Origin: Actinomycetes bacterium
Lineage (GTDB): Bacteria > Actinomycetota > Actinomycetes > Actinomycetales > Cellulomonadaceae
Length of the DNA: 8,931 nucleotides
NCBI GenBank assembly: GCA_023430425.1
Contig: JAEZAR010000443.1
Coordinates: 1-8,931 of the forward strand
Direction: 5' to 3'
A model generated the notes under the pieces. The model was not told where the DNA came from. It made no database searches and saw only the letters and a program-made list of their open reading frames with translations. This document shows, in pieces, positions 1-6,182 of this stretch. A program made the position numbers and the translations under genes. Numbering within the stretch: the stretch's first letter is position 1; every line of letters begins with the position of its first letter.

Positions 1-1
1 G

Positions 2-424
2 CTCGCGCTCGCCGGGTGCGGCGGCGGCGGCGACCCCGAGGACGGGACGCCCACCGACGCCGGCGACCCGACGCAGGCGGAGCTCGGGGGCGGGGAGCTC
101 CCGGGTGCCGAGCAGGGCAGCGGGGACTGCCTCGCGGACGCGCAGGCGGCGACGGCAGGGGACGCGATCGCCTCCTTCCCCGACAACCCTGACGTCGCGT
201 GGGCGGTGGAGGGTGCGACCGCCGACGACGCCGGCCGCGTGCTCGTGACGGCCGTGCCCGACTCCGCTGAGGTGGGCTACCCCGCGTTCCGCTTCGCGTA
301 CGCCTGCGGCGAGGACGAGCCGCGCCTGCTCGGCGTCTACGTGCCCGGGGGAGCGGGCCCGTGGGAGCTGCTGTTCACCACGGACGCCGCCGTCGCCGGT
401 GAGCTGCCCCCGACGGTGGACTGA
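2..424 (+). CDS. Lipoprotein, 5' end cut by window edge
   Basis: The reading frame is already open at the left edge and ends at TGA 422-424. The first visible residues are LALAGC, a good lipobox, with the lipidated Cys encoded at 17-19. The start codon and most of the signal peptide therefore lie outside the window. The mature part is about 135 residues: a Gly/Asp/Glu/Thr-rich linker, then a compact domain with two more Cys (mature positions about 38 and 97) that could form a disulfide once exported. The protein would be anchored to the outer face of the cytoplasmic membrane. I do not recognise the domain and assign no function. An internal ATG at 206 would remove the lipobox, so it is not the true start. 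The gene is convergent with the next one and separated from it by a stem-loop. Confidence 0.75.
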   Translation, partial: LALAGCGGGGDPEDGTPTDAGDPTQAELGGGELPGAEQGSGDCLADAQAATAGDAIASFPDNPDVAWAVEGATADDAGRVLVTAVPDSAEVGYPAFRFAYACGEDEPRLLGVYVPGGAGPWELLFTTDAAVAGELPPTVD

Positions 425-425
425 C

Positions 426-458
426 GAGGCCGGTCCCGCGCGTACCGCGCCGGGCCTC
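426..458. terminator. Stem-loop between convergent genes
   Basis: Arms GAGGCC (426-431) and GGCCTC (453-458) pair perfectly. A short inner helix (437-440 with 446-449) closes a loop of about five bases. The structure fills the gap between the two convergent stop codons and overlaps the end of the leftward gene. There is no T-tract on either side, so if it terminates transcription it does so as a GC-rich, possibly bidirectional, hairpin. Pairing was done by eye. Confidence 0.45.
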
Positions 459-936
459 AGCCCGCGGGCCGGACGTCGGAGATCTCGTAGCACTCCTCGT
501 CGTCGATCGCGGTCGGGTCGTTGTCGAGGAACACGACGGTGGGCACGCCGTCCTCGGCGAAGGCGACGTCCGGCACCTGCTGGGCGGGGAGCGCGACGAT
601 CCGGTCGAGCAGCTCGCTCACCGTGGGCACGTGCTCGGCGGCGGCCGGCAGCGACCACTCGGCGGTCTCGTCGAGCGGCTCGACGGCGGAGACCTCCCCG
701 TCGGTGACCGTCACGCGGTACGTCCCGGTCAGCGCCCGCTCCCCGCAGCCGGCGGTCAGCGTGTACGCGTACGACGTCGGCCCGTGCTGCGCCCAGGTGT
801 CGCGGGCGTCGGTGGCGCCGGGGATCGGCCCGTCGGCTGCACAGCCCACGAGGAGCCCCGCGACCACCACGGCCGTGGCACCCGCCCGGGCCGTGCCGGC
901 GGTGGCGGGGCGGGGGGGCATGCGGTGAGGCGTCAT
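457..936 (-). CDS. DUF6174-type lipoprotein
   Basis: This is a 159-residue protein with an N-terminal signal peptide: a short Arg-containing region, a hydrophobic stretch at about 18-31, and lipobox LLVGC with the lipidated Cys at residue 32. The mature part matches what I recall of the DUF6174 family. It has a YAYTL segment at 56-60 followed by Cys64, an RVTVTDGEV strand pair, a PTVSELLD helix near 105, and a C-terminal DDEECYEISD motif with Cys149. Cys64 and Cys149 could form a disulfide. The family has no known biochemical role, so only a surface-anchored location can be proposed. ATG 936 is taken as the start because it gives a full n-region; Met6 (ATG 921) is a possible alternative. The gene lies 39 bases downstream of the aldo/keto reductase on the same strand and may be cotranscribed with it, but no functional link is evident. 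Confidence 0.8.
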   Translation of the reverse strand: MTPHRMPPRPATAGTARAGATAVVVAGLLVGCAADGPIPGATDARDTWAQHGPTSYAYTLTAGCGERALTGTYRVTVTDGEVSAVEPLDETAEWSLPAAAEHVPTVSELLDRIVALPAQQVPDVAFAEDGVPTVVFLDNDPTAIDDEECYEISDVRPAG

Positions 937-975
937 GCCCTGGTCATGTGGCCCGCGGCACCGGGCTTGCGGTCC

Positions 976-2034
976 TCAGGACGTCTTCTTCCTCGACGGG
1001 CCCTGCGCGCCGCGCGAGAAGGCCCACAGGTCGATCCCGGCGTCCACGGCGTGCCGGTCGATCGTGGCGAGCTCGTCGTCGTCGAAACCCAGGTTGTCGA
1101 GGGCGCCGAGGTTCTGCTCGAGCTGCGCGACGCTGCTCGCCCCCATGACCAGCGACGTCACGCGGGGGTCGCGCAGGGCCCAGGCGAGCGCCATCTGCGC
1201 GAGCGACTGGCCCCGGTCCCGCGCCATGCCGTCGAGCGCGCGCACGTGGGCCAGCGCGGTGTCGGTGAGCAGGTCCGGGGACAGGGAGGTGCCGCGCGAG
1301 GCGCGCGACCCCTCGGGGATCCCGTCGAGGTACTTGTCCGTGAGCATCCCCTGGGCGAGCGGGGAGAACGCGATGCAGCCCACCCCGAGCTCGCCGAGGA
1401 CGTCGAGGAGCCCCTCGGTCTCGATCCACCGGTTGAGCATCGAGTACGAGGGCTGGTGGATGAGCAGCGGGGTCCCGAGGTCGGCGAGGATCGCCGCCGC
1501 CCGGCGCGTGTCGGCGGGGGAGTAGCTCGAGATCCCGGCGTACAGGGCCTTGCCCGAGCGGACCGCGGAGTCGAGGGCCCCCATGGTCTCCTCGAGCGGC
1601 GTCGACGGGTCGAAGCGGTGGCTGTAGAAGATGTCGACGTGGTCCAGGCCCATCCGGCGCAGCGACTGGTCGAGGCTCGCGAGGACGTACTTGCGCGACC
1701 CGCCGCCCTGGCCGTACGGGCCGGGCCACATGTCGTACCCGGCCTTGGTGGAGATGACCAGCTCGTCGCGGTACGGACGCAGGTCCGACCGGAGCAGGTG
1801 GCCGAAGTTCGTCTCGGCGGAGCCGTACGGCGGGCCGTAGTTGTTCGCCAGGTCGAAGTGCGTGACCCCCGCGTCGAACGCGCGCCGGACGATGGCGCGC
1901 TGCGTGGCCAGCGGGGTGCCGTCGCCGAAGTTGTGCCAGAGCCCGAGCGACAGGGGAGGCAGGTCCAGGCCGCTGCGGCCGGTGCGGCGGAAGGTGGCGC
2001 GGTCGTAGCGGGCGGCGTCGGCGACGTAGGTCAT
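976..2034 (-). CDS. gpr: Aldo/keto reductase, YghZ/Gpr type (L-glyceraldehyde 3-phosphate reductase)
   Basis: This is a 352-residue NADPH-dependent aldo/keto reductase of the (beta/alpha)8 fold. The classical catalytic tetrad is visible: Asp61 and Tyr66 in FDLANNYGPPYG, Lys97 in STKAGYDMWPGPYG, and His139 in DIFYSHR. Several long segments are nearly those I remember from E. coli YghZ (346 residues): LSLGLWHNFGDG, GISSYSP, LLIHQPSY, GVGCIAFSPLAQG. YghZ reduces L-glyceraldehyde 3-phosphate and detoxifies methylglyoxal, so a cytoplasmic triose or aldehyde reductase is expected here. A C-terminal cofactor-binding segment with SLVMGASSVAQLEQN is present. The length is full for the family and ATG 2034 aligns with the YghZ N-terminus. 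The gene is divergent from the glycosidase cluster and shares its 283-base control region, so coordinated control with sugar catabolism is possible but not shown. The natural substrate may differ. Confidence 0.93.
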   Translation of the reverse strand: MTYVADAARYDRATFRRTGRSGLDLPPLSLGLWHNFGDGTPLATQRAIVRRAFDAGVTHFDLANNYGPPYGSAETNFGHLLRSDLRPYRDELVISTKAGYDMWPGPYGQGGGSRKYVLASLDQSLRRMGLDHVDIFYSHRFDPSTPLEETMGALDSAVRSGKALYAGISSYSPADTRRAAAILADLGTPLLIHQPSYSMLNRWIETEGLLDVLGELGVGCIAFSPLAQGMLTDKYLDGIPEGSRASRGTSLSPDLLTDTALAHVRALDGMARDRGQSLAQMALAWALRDPRVTSLVMGASSVAQLEQNLGALDNLGFDDDELATIDRHAVDAGIDLWAFSRGAQGPSRKKTS

Positions 2035-2150
2035 GCGTCCACTCTGCCATCGGGCGACCGGGCAGCGAGGACGCGACCGCCTGCCGACGCGAGCCGCCCA
2101 CCGGTGGGAGCGCGTGCGGGCACGCCGGGGGCGTGCTGTACTCGCAGATC

Positions 2151-2321
2151 ATGACCGACAGCCCGTTCACGGGCCCCCCGGAGTCGGCCTTCGCGTCCAC
2201 CACGTCCAGCGTGGCTGCTGCGCCCGGCCCCGGCGCCCCGGCGCCTGCGTCCCGGCCCCACCGTGGCCCGCGCGCCCACGCCTGCGGGCGGGCCCACGCA
2301 GACCGGGGAGGGCGCGGATGA
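2151..2321 (+). CDS. Possible short leader or remnant ORF, 56 aa
   Basis: An ATG at 2151 (or GTG at 2133, giving 62 aa) opens a frame that ends at TGA 2319-2321, overlapping the glycosidase ATG as ATGA. The first 20 codons after the ATG all end in G or C, as in the real genes here; the second half loses this bias and becomes a Pro/Ala/Arg-rich low-complexity stretch. The N-terminus MTDSPFTGP reads like a soluble or permease N-terminus, but I recognise no family. It could be a translated leader that couples to the glycosidase, the remnant of a lost gene, or chance. The same third-position bias also shows in an open frame on the opposite strand, which weakens the case. The glycosidase has its own good ribosome binding site. 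Confidence 0.15.
   Translation: MTDSPFTGPPESAFASTTSSVAAAPGPGAPAPASRPHRGPRAHACGRAHADRGGRG
2161..2174. promoter_or_regulatory. Palindrome GCCCGTTCACGGGC, possible operator
   Basis: Arms GCCCGT and ACGGGC are perfect reverse complements around a 2-base centre. It sits in the divergent region about 125 bases from the reductase start and 145 bases from the glycosidase start, a reasonable place for a repressor site. The regulator is unknown and no regulator gene lies in the window. Palindromes this short do occur by chance in GC-rich DNA. Confidence 0.35.
2200..2214. repeat. Short inverted repeat CCACG-N5-CGTGG
   Basis: Arms of five bases (2200-2204 and 2210-2214) are separated by TCCAG. It lies 25 bases to the right of the GCCCGT/ACGGGC palindrome and upstream of the glycosidase start. 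It could be an operator half-site pair or a small hairpin in the leader, but its length is within chance expectation. Confidence 0.22.
2305..2312 (+). promoter_or_regulatory. Ribosome binding site of the GH-D-like gene
   Basis: GGGGAGGG lies six bases before ATG 2318, counting from the GGAGG core at 2307-2311. It is the clearest Shine-Dalgarno sequence in the right half of the window. It fixes the glycosidase start, because the same frame stays open upstream to 2033 with no comparable site. Confidence 0.75.
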
Positions 2322-4192
2322 GGACAGGCGTGCGGGTGGAGCCGCAGGCGGACGGCGCGGTGCGGCTCGTCGCACCCGAGTACGTCGTCGAGGTCCGCGC
2401 GGACCCGCCCCGGGCGATCCTGGCCGACCGCGACGGGCGGATCTGGTCCCACCTCTCGCTGCTCGCCTCGCTCGACCGGACGGACGTGCGCGACGAGTCC
2501 TACGCGATCGGCGTGCCGGAGGTGGTCGGCCCCGACCACCTGGGCGCCGTCGTCGTGCGGACGCGCGCGCGCACCCCGGCGTGGGACGAGAAGGAGGTGT
2601 CGCTGCACTGCACTGACGAGGAGGTGTCCGTCACCGCCACGGTGCGCGGCACCGGGACGCTGGCGACCACGACCCTCCTCGGCGGCCACGCGGTGCTGGG
2701 GTCGGGCGCGGCCGGGGAGTTCTGGTCGTCCGTCGAGTACGGCTGCGTGTACTCGCCCGGGCCGGCCGAGCCGGTGCAGGTCGTGCGGCCGGCCCCGAGC
2801 TCGGTGAGCCTCGGCGTCGTCGGGGACGGCGGGCCGGGCCGGCTGCACGGGATCTTCTCCCCGCCCCCCCTGTTCCTCGCCTTCGGGCGCGGGCCCGCGC
2901 CCGCGTCGCCCACGGCCGTGCCCGACGACGCCTGGCTGGCCCTGAGCGCGCGGGTCGCCGCGCGGGACGCCACCTTCACCCAGCTCCGCTACCGGGCGCT
3001 GGACGGCGGGTTCCGGATCGAGCTCGACTACGACGGCCACACGCGCGTCGCCGGGCGGTTCACGACGCCGAACCTGGTGCTGCGCCGCGTGCTCGACCCG
3101 CGCACGGGCATCGCGCAGCACCGGTCGGCGCTCGTCCGGCGCGGCCTCGTCCAGGACACGCCCCTGCACGCCCCCGCGCGCTGGTGGCGCGAGCCGCTGT
3201 TCTGCGGGTGGGGGGCGCAGGCCGCCCTCGCGCCCGTGCCGGGTGCGACGCCGCGCCACCCCGTCTTCCTCGCCGAGCTGCCCCCGGCCGTCCCGCCGCC
3301 CGGGCCGACGGCGCAGGAGATGTCCCGGGCGGACGTCTACGACGGGCTCCTCGCGCGGCTCGCCGCCCACGGCGTCGTGCCGGGGACGGTGGTGGTCGAC
3401 GACGCGTGGCAGTCCAGCTACGGCCTCGGCCGGCCCGACCGGGAGCGCTGGGCGGACCTGAGGGCCTGGGTGGCGGCCCGCCACGCCCAGGGCCAGCGCG
3501 TGCTCCTGTGGTGGAAGGCGTGGGACCCCGAGGGCGTGCCCGCCGCCGAGTGCGTCACCGACCCGGACGGGCGCCCCGTCGCCGTGGACCCGGGCAACCC
3601 GGCGTACCGCGAGCGGCTCACGGCGATCGTGACGCGCCTGCTCAGCCGCCGCGGGGTCGACGCCGACGGCCTCAAGGTGGACTTCACGCAGCGCGCCCCG
3701 GCCGGCGCGCTGCTGCACGCGTGGACCGACGACCACCCGCAGGAGCGGCCGGTGTGGGGGGTGGCCGGCCTGCACGCGCTGCTGCGGACCGTCTACCGCG
3801 CCGCGAAGGCCGCGAAGCCGGACGCCCTGGTGGTGGCGCACGCGACGGCCGCCGGGTTCGGCGACGTGTGCGACATGGTGCGCACCAACGACCTCCTCGA
3901 GCGGGACGTCCACGGCGGGCTCGTCCCCCCGACCGACCAGCTGCGCGCGCGGCTCGACGTGGTCCGGGCCTCCCTGCCCTACCACCTCGTCGACACCGAC
4001 CAGTGGCCCATGCCGGACCGCGCCTCCTGGCGCGACTACGTGCGCGTCCAGGCCGAGCTCGGCGTGCCCTCGCTGTACTACGTCGAGGGCCTGGACCGGT
4101 CGCCGGAGCAGCTCGACGACGAGGACCTCGCCTACGTCGCGAAGACCTGGGAGGCGTACCGCGCCAGCCTGCCGCCGCTGACGGGGGAGTGA
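2318..4192 (+). CDS. Clan GH-D-like glycoside hydrolase (alpha-galactosidase type)
   Basis: This is a 624-residue cytoplasmic protein with no signal peptide. Residues 1 to about 280 are a beta-rich N-terminal region (VSVTATVRGTG, FRIELDYDGHTRVAG), as in GH36 and related enzymes. From about 290 a TIM barrel follows, with three clan-like motifs. VVDDAWQ (Asp361, Asp362, Trp364) corresponds to the substrate-binding DDGW motif. GLKVDF (Lys453, Asp455) corresponds to the KxD motif that carries the catalytic nucleophile in clan GH-D. DTDQW (Asp559, Asp561) is a candidate for the acid/base. LLWWKAWD lies between the first two. The protein stops soon after the barrel, so the usual C-terminal beta domain is short or missing. 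The expected role is retaining hydrolysis of a terminal alpha-linked hexose. Galactose is the default, but the neighbouring GH38 gene makes another alpha-glycan possible. The start is chosen from the RBS at 2305-2312. The exact family (GH36, GH27, GH31-like or a new subgroup) cannot be settled by eye. Confidence 0.72.
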   Translation: MRTGVRVEPQADGAVRLVAPEYVVEVRADPPRAILADRDGRIWSHLSLLASLDRTDVRDESYAIGVPEVVGPDHLGAVVVRTRARTPAWDEKEVSLHCTDEEVSVTATVRGTGTLATTTLLGGHAVLGSGAAGEFWSSVEYGCVYSPGPAEPVQVVRPAPSSVSLGVVGDGGPGRLHGIFSPPPLFLAFGRGPAPASPTAVPDDAWLALSARVAARDATFTQLRYRALDGGFRIELDYDGHTRVAGRFTTPNLVLRRVLDPRTGIAQHRSALVRRGLVQDTPLHAPARWWREPLFCGWGAQAALAPVPGATPRHPVFLAELPPAVPPPGPTAQEMSRADVYDGLLARLAAHGVVPGTVVVDDAWQSSYGLGRPDRERWADLRAWVAARHAQGQRVLLWWKAWDPEGVPAAECVTDPDGRPVAVDPGNPAYRERLTAIVTRLLSRRGVDADGLKVDFTQRAPAGALLHAWTDDHPQERPVWGVAGLHALLRTVYRAAKAAKPDALVVAHATAAGFGDVCDMVRTNDLLERDVHGGLVPPTDQLRARLDVVRASLPYHLVDTDQWPMPDRASWRDYVRVQAELGVPSLYYVEGLDRSPEQLDDEDLAYVAKTWEAYRASLPPLTGE

Positions 4193-4193
4193 T

Positions 4194-4228
4194 CCCGGGC
4201 GGGCGCGTCCGTCGCGCCGGCCGCCGGG
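4194..4228 (+). terminator. Structured region after the GH-D-like gene (terminator or attenuator)
   Basis: Right after the glycosidase stop codon, outer arms CCCGG (4194-4198) and CCGGG (4224-4228) enclose a perfect inner stem, GGCGCG (4202-4207) with CGCGCC (4213-4218), closing a five-base loop. A short T4 run follows at 4234-4237, after seven intervening bases. This is weak for an intrinsic terminator but would suit partial termination or mRNA end protection, which would set the first gene's expression apart from the downstream genes. Pairing was done by eye. Confidence 0.35.
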
Positions 4229-4235
4229 GCACGTT

Positions 4236-4254
4236 TTCACCCGGTTCACCCGGG
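4236..4254 (+). repeat. Tandem TTCACCCGG repeat with overlapping CCCGG/CCGGG inverted repeat
   Basis: TTCACCCGG occurs twice back to back (4236-4244 and 4245-4253). Within it CCCGG (4240-4244) and CCGGG (4250-4254) form an inverted repeat around TTCAC. It lies about 45 bases before the MBL gene start. Its CCCG and TTCAC parts resemble the palindrome at 2161-2174, so both could be sites for one regulator, or this could be a small leader hairpin. No regulator is identified. Confidence 0.35.
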
Positions 4255-4298
4255 ACCGTCGTCCTCCTCCGGCGCCGCGCGCCTGCCGATGTCCGGGT

Positions 4299-6182
4299 GT
4301 GGCCGCCCCCCAGCCGGTCGCCCCCGGCGTGTTCCTGGTGCGCGACACCTGCAACGTGTACGTCGTCCTCCCCGAGCACCCGGCGGAGGACGGCGCCCGC
4401 GCGCCCGGCGCCGAGCGCACGGCGGTCTGCATCGACTTCGGCTCCGGGGAGGTGCTGAGGCACCTGGCCGCCATGGGCGTAGACCGCGTGACCGACGTCC
4501 TGCTCACGCACCACCACCGGGACCAGGCCCAGGGCCTGCCCGACGCCGTCGCCGCGGGCATCGCGGTGCACGTCCCCCCCGTGGAGCGCGACCTGGTCGA
4601 GGACGTCGACGTGATGTGGACCGGCCGGCCGCTCGCGGCCGACTACGCCCTGCGCCAGGACCGGTTCTCCGTCCTGGAGCCCGTGCCCGTCGCGGGCACC
4701 GTCGCCGAGTACCGAACCGCCCGGTACGGGGGCGTGGCGGTGCGGACGCTGCCGACGCCCGGCCACACCGCCGGGTCGGTCACCTACCTCGTGGACCGCC
4801 GCGCCGGTCGGCTCGCGTTCACCGGGGACCTCATCCACGCCCCCGGCCGGGTGTGGTCGCTCGCCGCGACGCAGTGGTCGTACTCGGACAACGAGGGCCC
4901 GGCCATGACCGTGCTGTCGTGCCTGCTGCTCGCGCGCGAGCGGCCCGACCTCCTCCTGCCCTCGCACGGCGAGCCGATGGACGACGCCGTCGGCGCGCTC
5001 GACGCGCTCGCGGAGCGCATGCAGCGCTACGTCGACGCGCGGCGCCCCACCCCCTGGGACCTGAAGGGGCTGCTCGACGACCCCTTCGAGCGCGTGACGG
5101 AGCACCTGCTGCGCAACCGGTCGAGCGTGGCCACGACGTACGTGCTGCTGTCCGACGAGGGCGTGGGGGGCCGGTCGGCCCTGCTCTTCGACTACGGCTA
5201 CGACATGACGACCGGTCTGCCGCCCGGCGGCGACCGCGCCTCCCGGCGCCCATGGCTCGCCTCGCTGCCCGCGCTGCGGGAGCGGTACGGCGTCGGGCGC
5301 GTGGAGGCCGTGCTGCTCACGCACTACCACGACGACCACGTGGCGGGGGCGAACCTGCTGCGGGAGGTGGAGGGGACGCAGGTCTGGGTGCCGGCCAACG
5401 TGGCGCCGGTCCTCGAGCAGCCCCTGCGCCACGACCTGCCCTGCCAGTGGTTCGACCCCGTGCCGGCGGACCGCGTGCTCGCCCTCGGGGAGACCGTGCG
5501 GTGGCGCGAGCACGCGATCACCGTCCACGAGCTGCGCGGCCACACCCGGTACGCGGCCGCCTTCGAGGTGGCGGTGGACGGCGTGCGCGTCCTCGTCACC
5601 GGGGACCAGCAGGACGGGATGGGCGTCCCCGGCACGCGGCGCGAGATCCTCAACTACCAGTACCGCAACCGCTTCGACGCCCGGGACTTCGCCGACGCCG
5701 CCGCCCTCTACCGCCGCGTCGCCCCCGACCTCATGCTCAGCGGGCACTGGGCCCCGCGACGGGTCGACGACGCCTACCTCGCCATGCTGGAGGCGCAGGG
5801 CGACGAGGTCGAGGCCCTGCACCGCGACCTCCTGCCGGCGGGCGTGGACCTCGGCACCGACGGGGTCTGCGCCCGCCTGGTGCCCTACCACTCGCGCGCG
5901 CTGCCGGACGCCAAGGTCGACCTCGAGGTCGTCGTGCGCAACCCCCACCCGGTCCCGGCGACCGCGCGGCTCGTCCTGCTGGTCCCGGCGGGCTGGCGCG
6001 TCGAGCCGGAGACGGCCGACGTCGTGCTCGACGTCGGCGAGGAGCGCTGCCTGCCGGTCGTCGTCGTGGTGGGCGAGCCGGTCCGGCGGGCCCGCCTGGC
6101 CCTCGACGTGACGGTGGGCGACCTCCGGCTCGGGCAGCACGCCGAGGCGCTCGTGGACGTCGTCGCGCGGGACGCGCGATGA
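4299..6182 (+). CDS. Tandem double MBL-fold hydrolase with C-terminal NEW3-like domain
   Basis: This is a 627-residue protein, about twice the size of an ordinary metallo-beta-lactamase-fold hydrolase, because it carries two such domains. Domain 1 (about 1-250) has HHHRDQ with His71, His73 and Asp75, then His156 (PGHTAG), Asp177 (FTGDLIH) and His223 (PSHGEP). The last His of the canonical HxHxDH motif is replaced by Gln76. Domain 2 (about 275-510) has an intact THYHDDH (His342, His344, Asp346, His347), then His415, Asp436 (VTGDQQD) and His483 (SGHWAP), so it should bind two metals. Residues about 537-620 resemble the NEW3 beta-sandwich often attached to alpha-galactosidases (VVVRNPHPVPATARL, PAGWRVEP). 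No signal peptide is visible. The reaction is unknown; the fold fits hydrolysis of an ester, lactone, phosphodiester or sulfate. The GTG start at 4299 has no clear Shine-Dalgarno sequence, and GTG 4329 is an alternative. The gene overlaps the GH38 gene by ATGA, which implies a shared pathway. Confidence 0.85.
   Translation: MAAPQPVAPGVFLVRDTCNVYVVLPEHPAEDGARAPGAERTAVCIDFGSGEVLRHLAAMGVDRVTDVLLTHHHRDQAQGLPDAVAAGIAVHVPPVERDLVEDVDVMWTGRPLAADYALRQDRFSVLEPVPVAGTVAEYRTARYGGVAVRTLPTPGHTAGSVTYLVDRRAGRLAFTGDLIHAPGRVWSLAATQWSYSDNEGPAMTVLSCLLLARERPDLLLPSHGEPMDDAVGALDALAERMQRYVDARRPTPWDLKGLLDDPFERVTEHLLRNRSSVATTYVLLSDEGVGGRSALLFDYGYDMTTGLPPGGDRASRRPWLASLPALRERYGVGRVEAVLLTHYHDDHVAGANLLREVEGTQVWVPANVAPVLEQPLRHDLPCQWFDPVPADRVLALGETVRWREHAITVHELRGHTRYAAAFEVAVDGVRVLVTGDQQDGMGVPGTRREILNYQYRNRFDARDFADAAALYRRVAPDLMLSGHWAPRRVDDAYLAMLEAQGDEVEALHRDLLPAGVDLGTDGVCARLVPYHSRALPDAKVDLEVVVRNPHPVPATARLVLLVPAGWRVEPETADVVLDVGEERCLPVVVVVGEPVRRARLALDVTVGDLRLGQHAEALVDVVARDAR

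Larger units (their letters stand above)
2035..2317. promoter_or_regulatory. Divergent control region between reductase and glycosidase cluster
   Basis: This stretch lies between the ATG of the leftward reductase and the ATG of the rightward glycosidase, so it should hold promoters for both. I see no convincing -35/-10 pair by eye; actinobacterial promoters in very GC-rich DNA are often not recognisable. It contains a 14-base palindrome (2161-2174), a second short inverted repeat (2200-2214), a ribosome binding site next to the glycosidase start, and a short open frame (from 2133 or 2151 to 2321) treated as a separate low-confidence entry. Confidence 0.5.

Noticed and set aside
912..918. Run of seven G inside the DUF6174 signal-peptide region, and a C7 run at 2864-2870, as phase-variation tracts
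   Set aside because: Runs of seven are ordinary at this GC content and no frameshifted alternative product is evident.
2033..2317. N-terminal extension of the GH-D-like protein back to 2033
   Set aside because: The extension is Arg/Pro/Gly-rich and overlaps the divergent start region, while a strong RBS stands six bases before ATG 2318.
944..4561. Very long minus-strand open frame of 1205 codons across the reductase and the GH-D-like gene
   Set aside because: It is rich in Arg, Pro, Gly and Ala with no domain, and it crosses two genes with clear family motifs. Long shadow frames are expected at this GC content.
4289..6178. Fusion of the GH38 frame with an upstream extension to 4289
   Set aside because: The upstream part is Arg/Pro-rich noise overlapping the MBL gene in another frame. 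The ATGA overlap at 6179 marks the real GH38 start.
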